Notes: a model not told the origin generated them from the sequence alone. A stretch of DNA of 64,000 nucleotides from Pantoea allii (GCF_002307475.1 NZ_NTMH01000032.1:1-64000), one strand, 5' to 3'. Positions 1-8,717 are shown, counted from the stretch's first letter. Program-made: numbers and translations.

Positions 1-1579
1 CCACGCCCGCCCGAGGCAGTTGCGTATCCCCTAACTCAACGTCGATGCGTTGTGAATCAACGCCCAGTATATCGGCGGCGGTCTGCGCCAGTATGGTATA
101 GGTGCCGGTGCCGATATCCGCGCCGGCGCACTGCACCACGAGCTGTCCTTGAGAAGACAGCAGAATTTTTGCTTCCGCCGGCATGGTATTCACCGGATAG
201 GTACCCGAAGCCATTCCCCAGCCAATGAGTTCTCGGCCTTCGCGCATCGATCGCGGTGCCATGATGCGCTTGTCCCAACCAAACGCCTCAGCGCCTTTTT
301 GGTACGCCTCTTTCAGGCGGCGCGAACTCCACGGAAGATCCTTCTGGTAATCACGATCGGCCCAGTTAAGGAGACGAAAAGCCAGCGGATCAAGATTGAG
401 TTCATAGGCCATCTCATCCATCGCCACTTCCAAACCAAATGCGCTCGGGTTTTCACCGGGTGCGCGCATCCAGCCAGGCGTCACCATGTTGACAGGCCTG
501 ACCTGATGCTGGGCAGAGAGATTTTCGATGGCATACATGCGGCCGGTCACCTTGCTGCAGTTTTCGGCGAACACATCGATAAGTGACGTTTCACTGAAAC
601 TGCGCAGGATAACGGACTGGATTTTACCCTCCCGCGTCGCGCCCATTTCAAGCTGTTGTGAGGTCGCCGGACGCCCGCCCAGACCGGTAAAGGTTTGTGG
701 ACGCGTCAGTGACACACGAACCGGGCGATTAAGCGCGCGTGATGCCACACAGGCCAGCGCGACATGCGTATAGGGCACGGGTTTAGACCCAAAGCCGCCG
801 CCAACATAGGGTGAAATGATACGCACTTGCTTTGGTGTAATGCCCATCCATTCCGCAATTTCCACCTGGGCACCCATCACCCACTGGCTGGGTTCCCAGA
901 CCGTCATGTGGCCATTATCCCACTGGGCAATACAGGCATGAGGCTCCATGGGCATATTGTATTCACGTGGTGTGGTGTAACGCTGACTGATACGGACGTC
1001 AGCGTTACGCATTGCCGCTTGCGTGTCCCCCAGAGTAATATCCTGGGACGTCAGTGGTTTAGGTTCTACGCCCTCATCTGTCGGGGATATCAGCGCAGGC
1101 GACGTCTCATAGGCAATCTCGATCAGTGAGGCTGCGTATGTTGCCTGCTCAAACGTGTCGGCCACGACCAGGCCAATATTCTGACCATTATGGATAATGA
1201 CATCATCCTGGATCGGCGTATAAGTAGTCTGGGCAGCGCCACCGTCGGCGATGGGCGTTGGCTTGTTAATCTTTAAAGAATTGAGGTGCGTATAGACCGC
1301 AATAACGCCATCAGCGCGTTCGGCTTTGGCGGTATCCATATGTTTGATTCGCCCGCTGGCGACAGTGGACTGAATCACAACACCGTGCACAGCATTCTCA
1401 GGTTTATGCTCAATCGCGTAACGGGCTTTTCCCGTCACTTTCACCTTGCCATCACCCCGGGAACGTGGTGTCCCCAGGCCCGAAAGGCTGGCGGGTGCGC
1501 GGCGATAGTGATCGTTATGCTCGCCCGCTGCGGAGACATGTTTCTCATTGCCTGGCAGGTCGTTTTTGTCATGTTTCAT
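1..1579 (-). CDS. Molybdopterin-binding subunit of a xanthine dehydrogenase/aldehyde oxidoreductase family enzyme (partial, C-terminus outside window)
   Basis: This is the large catalytic subunit of a three-subunit molybdenum hydroxylase, which oxidises aldehydes or N-heterocycles with water as the oxygen donor. I translated the minus strand by hand from ATG 1579 and found an open frame of about 526 codons to the window edge. It contains the family motif GGGFGSK and a later segment GWMRAPGENPSAFG typical of the cofactor-binding domain. PaoC of E. coli has roughly 730 residues, so about 200 C-terminal residues, including the catalytic Glu, lie outside the window. The start overlaps the stop of the FAD subunit (ATGA), showing translational coupling. 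No Tat signal is visible on this subunit. The substrate cannot be read from the sequence; PaoC-like aldehyde oxidation is the best guess. Confidence 0.9.
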   Translation of the reverse strand, partial: MKHDKNDLPGNEKHVSAAGEHNDHYRRAPASLSGLGTPRSRGDGKVKVTGKARYAIEHKPENAVHGVVIQSTVASGRIKHMDTAKAERADGVIAVYTHLNSLKINKPTPIADGGAAQTTYTPIQDDVIIHNGQNIGLVVADTFEQATYAASLIEIAYETSPALISPTDEGVEPKPLTSQDITLGDTQAAMRNADVRISQRYTTPREYNMPMEPHACIAQWDNGHMTVWEPSQWVMGAQVEIAEWMGITPKQVRIISPYVGGGFGSKPVPYTHVALACVASRALNRPVRVSLTRPQTFTGLGGRPATSQQLEMGATREGKIQSVILRSFSETSLIDVFAENCSKVTGRMYAIENLSAQHQVRPVNMVTPGWMRAPGENPSAFGLEVAMDEMAYELNLDPLAFRLLNWADRDYQKDLPWSSRRLKEAYQKGAEAFGWDKRIMAPRSMREGRELIGWGMASGTYPVNTMPAEAKILLSSQGQLVVQCAGADIGTGTYTILAQTAADILGVDSQRIDVELGDTQLPRAGV

Positions 1580-2568
1580 GCCATTTCTCCTGCCGCCATC
1601 AAGGCGCGCGCAATGACCCGTGGCGTAAGCTTTATTTTGTGCGCATTGCCAGAGAGCGCCTGGGTTTCCTGAGTAATCAACTCGGCAGCCGCATAAAGCG
1701 TTTGCTGCTCGAAAGGCTGACCTGCCAGCGCCTGCTCAATGCGGCGTGCGCGCCAGGGTTTTGTTGCCACACCACCCAAAGCGATATGAACCGTTTCAAT
1801 CCGGCCCTGATTGAGAGTCAGTCCAACGGCTGCACTGGCACTGGCGAATTCGTAGGAAGTGCGATCGCGGACTTTTAAATAGTGGGAGTGCTTCAGCGCG
1901 GCAGACTGCGGGATTTCAATGGCCACGATAATTTCATCAGCCAGGAGAGCATGTTCATGATGCGGTGTGTCCCCTGGCAGCAGAAAGAAATCCTCAACCA
2001 GAATACGTCGTCTCTGTTGCTGGCTGTTTTGCACCACCACCGTTGCATCGAATGCTGTCAGGGCAACAGCAAAATCACCGGGATAGACGGCAACACAGTG
2101 CTCACTGTTTCCCAGAATGGCATGATTGGTATTGACGCCCTGTAGCGCGGCGCAGCCAGAGCCAGGAACGCGTTTGTTACACGCGGAGAAGGTTGCCGGA
2201 TCGCGATAATAGGCACAGCGGGTACGCTGGCATAAGTTACCGCCAAGGGTGGCCATATTACGAATTTGCGGCGATGCCGCCTGCCATAAGCTGCCATACA
2301 GCGCGGGCGCTTCTCGCTCACAGGCCGGATGACTGGCCAGGTCACTCATGGTAACCAGTGCGCCAATCGTGATGGTATCCTGACTGAAATCAATGTCAGA
2401 CAGGCCGGATAACCCAGCAATATTGGTCAGGCGGGAGGGCGTAAAAACACCACATTTCATTAAATCGAGCTGCGTCGTGCCACCCGCGATAAGATGGTTT
2501 TCGGGTTGATTTTTGGCTCCTGCCGCATCCTCGATGGAATGCGCAACCTGCCAGTGAAATTCATTCAT
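1576..2568 (-). CDS. FAD-binding subunit of molybdenum hydroxylase, PaoB-like with a four-Cys insert
   Basis: The medium subunit binds FAD and passes electrons from the iron-sulfur subunit. The 330 residues include the FAD-domain segments AGGTTQLDLMK (near residue 29) and ATLGGNLCQRTRC. Between about residues 110 and 145 there is a Cys-rich stretch (LCQRTRC, then CNKR, then SGC). It matches the extra [4Fe-4S] insert of E. coli PaoB and is absent from ordinary CO dehydrogenase-type medium subunits. It overlaps the genes on both sides by 4 bp, so the three genes form one operon. The insert supports a periplasmic-type aldehyde oxidoreductase rather than a purine xanthine dehydrogenase. Family assignment is firm; the substrate is unknown. 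Confidence 0.9.
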   Translation of the reverse strand: MNEFHWQVAHSIEDAAGAKNQPENHLIAGGTTQLDLMKCGVFTPSRLTNIAGLSGLSDIDFSQDTITIGALVTMSDLASHPACEREAPALYGSLWQAASPQIRNMATLGGNLCQRTRCAYYRDPATFSACNKRVPGSGCAALQGVNTNHAILGNSEHCVAVYPGDFAVALTAFDATVVVQNSQQQRRRILVEDFFLLPGDTPHHEHALLADEIIVAIEIPQSAALKHSHYLKVRDRTSYEFASASAAVGLTLNQGRIETVHIALGGVATKPWRARRIEQALAGQPFEQQTLYAAAELITQETQALSGNAHKIKLTPRVIARALMAAGEMA

Positions 2569-3053
2569 CGTGCCTCCTCCGCCATTTCAGCCGCAGCCTG
2601 CTTAATCGCATCAATGATGAAAGGATAAGCACCACAGCGACAAAGGTTGCCGCTCATGTATTCACGAATTTCATCGTCGGAGCCGGTATGGCCTTCTTTG
2701 ATACAGGCAACCGCAGACATAATCTGCCCTGGCGTACAGTAACCGCACTGAAAACCATCATGCTCAACAAAACAGCGCTGCACCGGGTGCAGTTCACCTG
2801 AAGCCTGTTCCAGACCTTCAATCGTGGTCACGGATTTACCTTGCGTCTGCGCAGCCAGCGTCAGACAACTCAGCACCCGCTGCTCATTGACCAGGACAGT
2901 ACAGGCACCACATTGCCCCTGGTCGCAGCCTTTTTTCGTGCCGGTCAGATTAAGATGATCGCGCAGCGCATCTAATAAGGTTACGCGAGGATCGACGTTT
3001 ACCTGTCGGGTCTGACCATTGACCTGCATCGTTAACGGTATTTTTTCTGACAT
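2565..3053 (-). CDS. [2Fe-2S] subunit of molybdenum hydroxylase
   Basis: This small electron-transfer subunit has two [2Fe-2S] clusters. The plant-type N-terminal cluster is seen in GCDQGQCGACTVLVN plus a downstream Cys (about residues 43-65). The C-terminal cluster is seen in CGYCTPGQ and SGNLCRCGAYPF (about residues 103-145). At 162 residues it has the usual core length. E. coli PaoA carries an extra N-terminal Tat signal of about 50 residues that is missing here, so the complex is either cytoplasmic or exported by another route. It is first in the operon; the 220 bp upstream (3054-3276) should hold the promoter, but I see no clear operator there. Confidence 0.92.
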   Translation of the reverse strand: MSEKIPLTMQVNGQTRQVNVDPRVTLLDALRDHLNLTGTKKGCDQGQCGACTVLVNEQRVLSCLTLAAQTQGKSVTTIEGLEQASGELHPVQRCFVEHDGFQCGYCTPGQIMSAVACIKEGHTGSDDEIREYMSGNLCRCGAYPFIIDAIKQAAAEMAEEAR

Positions 3054-3276
3054 TGTCTGTTTCCCATGATTGCAGAGCCGGTTAGGTGATCTGTTGCTTA
3101 TACATAACGGGCGAGATAAGAACGGGGAAAGTCGGATAACCCTGATGTTTACATGCGTATGTACGTCATTAGGTTTAGCACTTATTTTCAGGAGGCGAGG
3201 TAAAAATACGAAGATTGGCGTGATTAGGGCGCGCCAGCCGCCTGGGTTTACACGGCGGCCAGCGCGTTCATCAGCA

Positions 3277-4104
3277 TCATGAATGGGGTAAGCGCGGTAG
3301 TTTGTGGTTAGTTATCAGAAAACTGACGATAAAGACCAGCGCAAACAACACGACAATCGTCGGCGCGGGGGCACTGTCGATAAAAAAAGACAGATAAACA
3401 CCACAGAGTGACACAATCAGCGAAATCAGCGTCGCCAGCATCAGGGCATGGGAGAATCGATGGGTCAGCAAAACGGCAATGGCACCTGGGGCGATGAGCA
3501 GAGAAATCGATAAAATAATGCCGACGGCTTTCAATGTCGCCACAATGGTCAGAGAGACCATACATAACAGCCCATAATGCAGCCAGCGCACCGGTAAACC
3601 ACAGACCTGCGCCTGCTGTGCATCAAAACTAAACAGCATCAAATCGCGCCACTTCAGGCTGACCATGACAACAATTACGGCGGCAATGCCCAGGGTCTGG
3701 AATATGTCGCTGCGACTGATACCGAGCATATCGCCGAATAAAATATGGTCGAGGTGGATCGCCGGTTTTACAGCAATATATAAGATCAAACCCACGGCAA
3801 ACATACCGGAAAAAACAATGCCCAGGACCGTGTCCTGCTTGATTCTACTGTTGTCTTTCAGATAACCACTGGCAACAGCACAGAAAAAACCGGCACTGAA
3901 TGCGCCAACAGCCAGAGGTAACGACAGCATCCAGGCCAACACAATGCCGGGGAAAACGGCATGGCTCATGGCATCCCCCATCAATGCCCAGCCCTTCAGC
4001 ACCAAAAAAACGGACAGCAGCGCACAAGGCACCGCGACCACGGCGGCAATGAGTAAAGCATGATTCATAAAATCGAACTGAAACGGTTCCAGCCACATCA
4101 TCAT
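3277..4104 (-). CDS. sitD: Mn/Fe ABC transporter, membrane permease SitD
   Basis: This is one of two ABC-3 family inner-membrane permeases of a SitABCD manganese/ferrous iron importer. The 275 residues are almost all hydrophobic with about eight membrane segments. They contain the family signatures LMGDAMSHAVFPGIVLAW (about residues 40-57) and DMLGISRSDIF (about residues 124-134). It is the last gene of sitABCD and overlaps sitC by 4 bp. Its partners are the ATPase SitB and the periplasmic SitA. The alternative name YfeD would be equally valid, and metal preference (Mn over Fe) is inferred from the MntR-like box upstream of sitA. Confidence 0.93.
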   Translation of the reverse strand: MMMWLEPFQFDFMNHALLIAAVVAVPCALLSVFLVLKGWALMGDAMSHAVFPGIVLAWMLSLPLAVGAFSAGFFCAVASGYLKDNSRIKQDTVLGIVFSGMFAVGLILYIAVKPAIHLDHILFGDMLGISRSDIFQTLGIAAVIVVMVSLKWRDLMLFSFDAQQAQVCGLPVRWLHYGLLCMVSLTIVATLKAVGIILSISLLIAPGAIAVLLTHRFSHALMLATLISLIVSLCGVYLSFFIDSAPAPTIVVLFALVFIVSFLITNHKLPRLPHS

Positions 4105-4958
4105 GCCTCCCGGATGGACTGCGTTTGGGCACGACGGCGGTTCGCCAACAGACCATGCTTAGGCGCAAACACAAAGGCCAGCAAAAACAGTAATGTCTGC
4201 GCCACAACAATGATTCCGCCCGTCGCGCCATCAAGGTAATAGCTCACCCACGCGCCCAGAAAGCTTGTAATGCTACCGATGGCGACAGCGATAGCCAGTA
4301 AACGGGGAAACCGGTCGGTCAGTAACCATGCCGTTGCCCCCGGTGTGACAACCAGACAGATGACCAGAAAGGCTCCCACGGTTTGCAGGGCGGCAACCGT
4401 TGAAACAGCCAGTAAGGTGAAAAATAAGATCTTCAGACGTCCGGGATGTAAACCCACGGCGCGGGCATGGTTTTCATCAAAAAAGGTCACCATCAAATCC
4501 TTCCATTTAAAAAATAAAATGATGGCAGAGGTGAGTCCGATAATAACCAGTTGAAAGATATCGGAAGGCGCAATGGCCAGAATATTGCCAAGTACGATGG
4601 TCTGAATATTCACGGAAGTGGGATTCAGTGAAACCATAAACAGCCCAAGACCGAAGAACGAGGAAAAAATCAGACCAATGATGGCATCCTCTTTCAGTCG
4701 CGTGCGCTGGTTAAGCAGCAACATGCTTCCTGCGGCTAATCCCCCGGATAAAAAAGCGCCCAAGGCAAAGGGCAAGCCGAGCATATAAGCGCCCGCCACG
4801 CCGGGTACAATTGAATGTGATAGTGCATCGCCAATAAGCGACCACCCTTTCAGCATCAGGTAACAGGAAAGAAAGGCGCACAGGCCGCCAACCATGGCTG
4901 AGATCGCCATGGCATTGACCATATATTGATAACCAAAAGGTTCCAGTAATGTTGTCAT
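4101..4958 (-). CDS. sitC: Mn/Fe ABC transporter, membrane permease SitC
   Basis: This is the second ABC-3 family permease of the Sit importer and pairs with SitD to form the membrane channel. The 285 residues carry the family motifs LIGDALSHSIVPGVAGAY (about residues 40-57) and NILAIAPSDIFQL. The sequence is paralogous to sitD, as expected for the YfeC/SitC and YfeD/SitD pair. It overlaps sitB and sitD by 4 bp each. The C-terminal tail after the last helix is basic (GLLANRRRAQTQS), consistent with a cytoplasmic end. Confidence 0.93.
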   Translation of the reverse strand: MTTLLEPFGYQYMVNAMAISAMVGGLCAFLSCYLMLKGWSLIGDALSHSIVPGVAGAYMLGLPFALGAFLSGGLAAGSMLLLNQRTRLKEDAIIGLIFSSFFGLGLFMVSLNPTSVNIQTIVLGNILAIAPSDIFQLVIIGLTSAIILFFKWKDLMVTFFDENHARAVGLHPGRLKILFFTLLAVSTVAALQTVGAFLVICLVVTPGATAWLLTDRFPRLLAIAVAIGSITSFLGAWVSYYLDGATGGIIVVAQTLLFLLAFVFAPKHGLLANRRRAQTQSIREA

Positions 4959-5776
4959 GGTTGGCCTCGCGATGGATTAGCGCATGCCGGTGCAATCACA
5001 GGACGCTCACTATCAGTGATAACCTGACTGTGGCCGCCGTCGATCATCACATGACGCAGCACGCCGCTAAATGCACGCTCAAGGTTTTCGGGCGTGAATG
5101 TGGTGGCTGTGGGTCCACTGGCCAGAATGGTGCCTTTAACCATGACGGTGTAATCACAAAACTCGGTAACCGATCCGAGGTTGTGTGTCGAAACCAGCAT
5201 GGTTTTGCCTTCATCACGCAGTTCACGCAACAAGCTGATAATTTTGGCCTCAGTCTGAACATCAACGCCGGTAAAGGGTTCATCCAGTAAAATCACCTCA
5301 CCCTGTTGGGCAATCGCTCGGGCGAGAAAAACGCGTTTTTTCTGACCGCCAGAAAGCTCACCGATTTGCCGTTCGCGGAATGCCAGCATATCGACACGGG
5401 CCAGGGCGTCAGTCACGCGGTCACGATCGTGCTGTTTAGGTCTGCGCATCAGGCCCATATGCCCGTAACGTCCCATCATGACCACATCATCCACCAGAAC
5501 CGGAAAAGACCAGTCCACCTCTTCCGCCTGGGGTACGTAGGCCACCAGGCTGCGGCGAAGCGCTTTACGCGTTGGCATACCCAGTATGCTGATTTGACCG
5601 GCGTGGGCAGGCACAAATCCCATCATCGCTTTAAAAAGCGTGGATTTTCCCGATCCATTAACACCGACGAGTGCCGCAATTGAACCCGCTGGCACACTGA
5701 AACTGGCATTATGCAGCGCGGTGTGTCCATTGCGGTAGTTCACCGAGAGGTCGGAAACAACAATTGTTGGGCTCAT
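4955..5776 (-). CDS. sitB: Mn/Fe ABC transporter, ATP-binding protein SitB
   Basis: This is the ATPase of the Sit importer and acts at the cytoplasmic face of SitC/SitD. The 273 residues show Walker A GVNGSGKST (about residues 38-46), the ABC signature LSGGQKKR (about residues 140-147), Walker B VILLDEPF and the switch His in STHN. It overlaps sitA and sitC by 4 bp each, giving a tightly coupled operon read sitA-B-C-D. Length and motifs are normal for the SitB/YfeB family. Confidence 0.94.
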   Translation of the reverse strand: MSPTIVVSDLSVNYRNGHTALHNASFSVPAGSIAALVGVNGSGKSTLFKAMMGFVPAHAGQISILGMPTRKALRRSLVAYVPQAEEVDWSFPVLVDDVVMMGRYGHMGLMRRPKQHDRDRVTDALARVDMLAFRERQIGELSGGQKKRVFLARAIAQQGEVILLDEPFTGVDVQTEAKIISLLRELRDEGKTMLVSTHNLGSVTEFCDYTVMVKGTILASGPTATTFTPENLERAFSGVLRHVMIDGGHSQVITDSERPVIAPACANPSRGQP

Positions 5777-6717
5777 TGTGTTTTCATCCCATCGTTGATG
5801 CCGTTGACCAGGGTTTGAGTGGTCACTTTCAACAGGTCAAGGTAAGTCGGCACCGGGCCACTGGACGTACTCAGGGAATCAACAAACAGCACGCCGCCAT
5901 AATGCGCATGGGTTTCACGTGCAACCTGACGGGCTGGTTTATCGGAAACGGTACTTTCACTGAAGATGACGGGAATGGCGTTTTTTTTCATTTGGTCGAT
6001 AACGTGGCGAACCTGTTGCGGGGTTCCCTGCTGATCCGCATTGATTGGCCAGAGATAAAGCTCTTTAAGTCCTAAATCACGAGCCAGATAGGAGAATGCG
6101 CCCTCGCTGGTGACTATCCAGCGTTTGTTTTCAGGAATAGCGGCAATTTGCTGACGAACCGGTTCGAGCGCTGTGACAATCTTTTGTTTATAGGCGGCAG
6201 CATTGCGCTGATAGGTACTGGCATTGGCTGGATCGTATTTGACTAAGCCGTCACGGATATTATCCACATAAATGAGCGCATTATCTGGCGACATCCATGC
6301 ATGAGGATTAGGTTTGCCGTTATACGGCCCCTCCCCTATTCCCATCGGCGTTATGCCTGTTGAAACGACGACTTCAGGAACGCCCTTGAGATGCTGATAA
6401 AAACGCTGAAACCAGAGCTCCAGATTCAGGCCATTAGCCATCACCAGTTGCGCGCCTTGTGCACGCTTGATATCCCCCGGCGTCGGCTGATACTCATGAA
6501 TTTCCGCGCCGGGTTTGGTAATCGACGTGACTTCAGCTGCGTCACCTGCCACATTTTTTGCCATGTCAGCGATAACAGTAAAGGTGGTGACAACCTTAAA
6601 TTTTTCCGCCGCATAGCTGTGAACACTAAGGAACAGACTAAAAAAGATGCCAAGTGTAGTAACTGATATTTTTCTCACCATATTCGCCACCCAACGTTTG
6701 AATGTAACCATTTTCAT
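5773..6717 (-). CDS. sitA: Mn/Fe ABC transporter, periplasmic metal-binding protein SitA
   Basis: This periplasmic cluster A-I solute-binding protein captures Mn(II)/Fe(II) for SitBCD. The frame allows 314 residues. An N-terminal signal peptide is clear (MVRKISVTTLGIFFSLFLSV, then a cleavage region near SYAAEKF). The metal ligands of the family are visible as His in EIHEYQPTP, His in PNPHAW, Glu in TSEGAF and Asp in LFVDSLS. The ATG at 6717 has no good ribosome-binding site. An internal ATG at 6681 (residue 13) follows GGGTGG and gives 302 residues, close to Salmonella SitA, so 6681 may be the true start. The gene follows an MntR-like palindrome. Confidence 0.93.
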   Translation of the reverse strand: MKMVTFKRWVANMVRKISVTTLGIFFSLFLSVHSYAAEKFKVVTTFTVIADMAKNVAGDAAEVTSITKPGAEIHEYQPTPGDIKRAQGAQLVMANGLNLELWFQRFYQHLKGVPEVVVSTGITPMGIGEGPYNGKPNPHAWMSPDNALIYVDNIRDGLVKYDPANASTYQRNAAAYKQKIVTALEPVRQQIAAIPENKRWIVTSEGAFSYLARDLGLKELYLWPINADQQGTPQQVRHVIDQMKKNAIPVIFSESTVSDKPARQVARETHAHYGGVLFVDSLSTSSGPVPTYLDLLKVTTQTLVNGINDGMKTQ

Positions 6718-6735
6718 AATTTAGCATTAGCTAAC

Positions 6736-6757
6736 TTTTATAGCACAGGCTATAAAA
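6736..6757. promoter_or_regulatory. MntR-like operator upstream of sitABCD
   Basis: A perfect 9-bp inverted repeat with a 4-bp spacer (TTTTATAGC ACAG GCTATAAAA) lies 19 bp before the annotated sitA ATG. The core ATAGC-N4-GCTAT matches the known enterobacterial MntR box of mntH and sitA. It probably represses the operon when manganese is plentiful. Fur control may also exist, but I could not identify a Fur box with confidence. Confidence 0.75.
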
Positions 6758-7006
6758 GAACACACAGAAACACTTTGTGAAGTTTTTTAATGAAATGAAT
6801 GGAAGTTTGAGCTTTTGTAATGCAGAGTGGCTAAATAGTTATTCTAAAAGCAAAATTCGGGCAATATGGCGCAACCCGATATGCAAAAATTCGACGCAAT
6901 GCGCGGTGCACAACCGATTCCTCACAGCGGATAGCTCTTAAGGTAAAAGGGAACAGTATTCTTTGCTAAAATTACCCTCATCGAACAACGATCAAAGGAG
7001 GCTCTT

Positions 7007-7297
7007 TTGTTACTTTCCCAGCAGCAACTGACCAACACGATCATTGGCGAAGCCGCCCTGAATCTGATTGCAATTAATCAGGATGTCAGCGTCGAGTCTC
7101 TGGTCGATGAGCTTAACGTGATGACGAAATCTGAAGTCGATGAGGCCAGACTGTCACAATTGTATGATGCAACGAAATGGCTTATGGGTTTCAGGAAAAT
7201 TGGATCTCGCCTGGCAGCAGGTTCCGGCTGGTCAGCACGTAAGTCCGTGTTTTCACCATCCGCAGATAATGACTGCGATGACATTTTCTTAAAATAG
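7007..7297 (+). CDS. YmgA/YmgB-family small connector-like protein, TTG start
   Basis: This small protein of 96 residues begins at TTG 7007, with a near-perfect Shine-Dalgarno AAAGGAGG (6994-7001) five bases before it. Residues about 10-65 (TIIGEAALNLIA, SVESLVDEL, LYDATKWLMGF) follow the helix-helix-helix pattern of the YmgB/AriR family. They most resemble YmgA and the gene at 7939 in this window. The polar C-terminus is unrelated to either. In E. coli the ycgZ-ymgA-ariR genes feed the Rcs phosphorelay and affect biofilm formation and acid resistance. A similar role here is inferred. It lies before, and separate from, the ycgZ promoter. Confidence 0.6.
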   Translation: MLLSQQQLTNTIIGEAALNLIAINQDVSVESLVDELNVMTKSEVDEARLSQLYDATKWLMGFRKIGSRLAAGSGWSARKSVFSPSADNDCDDIFLK

Positions 7298-7447
7298 TAC
7301 TATGCTCCTTTCAGAGCAGGTTATTGACCTTGTGCCTTTTAGCGTTCAGGCAACATAACCTCCACACATGCTCTATCCTTCTGTAACTTCTTGTTTTAAA
7401 TGCGTTAGCATCTTTTGCACAAAAAAAACCTCTCAAGTTCATCAAAA

Positions 7448-7477
7448 TTCTGTACAAGTTTTTAAAACTTGTATAAC
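7448..7477 (+). promoter_or_regulatory. Promoter with MerR-type (BluR-like) dyad operator before ycgZ
   Basis: A perfect 10-bp inverted repeat around one central base (TACAAGTTTT T AAAACTTGTA, 7453-7473) sits between a -35-like TTCTGT (7448-7453) and a -10-like TATAAC (7472-7477). The spacer is 18 bp. A dyad inside a lengthened spacer is the hallmark of MerR-family promoters. In E. coli the homologous ycgZ operon is controlled by the MerR-type repressor BluR. No bluR gene is present in this window, so the regulator would act from elsewhere. The exact BluR consensus was not checked. Confidence 0.6.
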
Positions 7478-7523
7478 TTTCGCTCTATGGCAAAGTACAT
7501 TTTAACCACTTGAGGATAACAGT

Positions 7524-7772
7524 ATGCGTCAGAACGGACATGCACCGGATAATACCAGCGACATCGCCCGTTACTTCAACCAGGCAAATTTGCCCTCGCA
7601 GCAAGAAACGCTGGGAGAGATTGTTGTTGAGCTACTGCGCGCAGGTCAAACCCTTTCTCGTAAAGCAATTTGCAGTAAATTACTTCACCGTCTTGATAGT
7701 TGTGATGCCACGGAGCAACAACGTCATTACCAGGAGTTGATTGGATTATTGTTTAGTCGCGAAAGCGAATAG
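7524..7772 (+). CDS. ycgZ: YcgZ homologue, small regulatory/connector protein
   Basis: This 82-residue cytoplasmic protein closely resembles E. coli YcgZ from memory: the block ARYFNQANLPSQQETLGEIV, the following LSRKAICSKLL and the ending LIGLLF are all typical. YcgZ belongs to the BluR-repressed ycgZ-ymgA-ariR operon that acts through the Rcs system on surface structures and biofilm. The start ATG 7524 is preceded by TGAGGA. It is followed by YmgA- and AriR-like genes in the E. coli order, so the operon is conserved. The MerR-type operator upstream is its likely control element. Confidence 0.85.
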   Translation: MRQNGHAPDNTSDIARYFNQANLPSQQETLGEIVVELLRAGQTLSRKAICSKLLHRLDSCDATEQQRHYQELIGLLFSRESE

Positions 7773-7938
7773 AAGGTTTTAATCTTTAAATATTAATTCG
7801 TTACCGAAAGTAATTTCTGATCGGGCAGTACCACATTTACTCAAAGGGATAGTACTGCCCACAGCTGACGCGGGAAGGTTAGCTGTCCCCGTCATCGTGA
7901 CCGGAACATGGCCACAAATCGTAATCAGAGAAGCCAGT

Positions 7939-8226
7939 ATGTACAGAAGTGAAGAAGAAAAAATAACGGACGTGATGATAGGTGAGGCTGTTCTGACCTT
8001 ACTCAAATCGGAAAGTCCGATATCCAGTAATGCGTTAATTGCTCAGCTAGAAGCGATGGCAGGCGAAACCGACGATGCAACGAAGCTTCAGGCTATTAAA
8101 GTTGCGATTGTTGAAGTCCAAAAAGGAATAGCCTCAGCCAACAGCCGCCGAAGAGTCGATCTTCCCGAACGTGATAATCATCGCTTAAACAACGATGGCC
8201 CTCCGGAAGGCTCAAAAAAACATTGA
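7939..8226 (+). CDS. ymgA: YmgA-like small connector protein
   Basis: The protein is 95 residues from ATG 7939 (MYRSEEEK), preferred over an upstream frame start at 7897 because AGAGAAG lies just before it and the homologous region begins there. Residues about 5-70 (EKITDVMIGEAVLTLLKSE, SNALIAQLEAMAGE, KLQAIKVAIVEV) match the three-helix YmgA/YmgB fold. The C-terminal 30 residues are polar and probably disordered. It sits between ycgZ and ariR as in E. coli. Its role in Rcs-dependent biofilm control is inferred from that context. Confidence 0.7.
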   Translation: MYRSEEEKITDVMIGEAVLTLLKSESPISSNALIAQLEAMAGETDDATKLQAIKVAIVEVQKGIASANSRRRVDLPERDNHRLNNDGPPEGSKKH

Positions 8227-8362
8227 GTTCAAGACGATTGCCTAACGATTGAGCAATCGTAAAGTGTAAGAACTAACCTGTGTTACGCCCGATTAACCTT
8301 AATATTTAATGACACTGTCGGCTGACTCCCAAAGATGCAACTGACGATTTTCCTAGAGAATT

Positions 8363-8623
8363 ATGACTATGCAACAGAGCACATCAGATTTAGCCATCAT
8401 CGAGTTTTTTCGCAGTGAGGGAGAGCATCTTGCTCAGGAAACTGAGTTGCTTGGCAGAGTTATCAGAAATATCGTTAGCGATGAGAAACGCGTAACCAAT
8501 AAAGCCATCATCCTGTATTTGATTGCAGAGCTTGAATGCACTGATGATGAGTTCCGGATTGAGCTGTTACGCAGAACGCTGGAAATCGTTGTCGGCCGTA
8601 CGCCGGACGATGCAGGTATTTGA
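8363..8623 (+). CDS. ariR: AriR (YmgB) homologue, acid-resistance and biofilm regulator
   Basis: This 86-residue protein resembles E. coli AriR/YmgB along its length. FFRSEGEHLAQETELLGRV corresponds to the first helix, and KAIILYLIAELE and LLRRTLEIVVGRTPDD to the second and third. AriR forms a dimer, influences biofilm and acid resistance, and acts through the Rcs phosphorelay. Two ATGs (8363 and 8369) follow AGAGAA; the first is used here. It is the third gene in the conserved ycgZ-ymgA-ariR order, with a 136-bp gap after ymgA that could hold a processing site or second promoter. Confidence 0.82.
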   Translation: MTMQQSTSDLAIIEFFRSEGEHLAQETELLGRVIRNIVSDEKRVTNKAIILYLIAELECTDDEFRIELLRRTLEIVVGRTPDDAGI

Positions 8624-8717
8624 TTCTGTTACCTGCGTGATTCAGTAATGGATGACGCAGGTAATGCCCACGTCAGTTTTGTTTTATCCTGCAAAATGGT
8701 GAGGTTACAGGTCAGCA

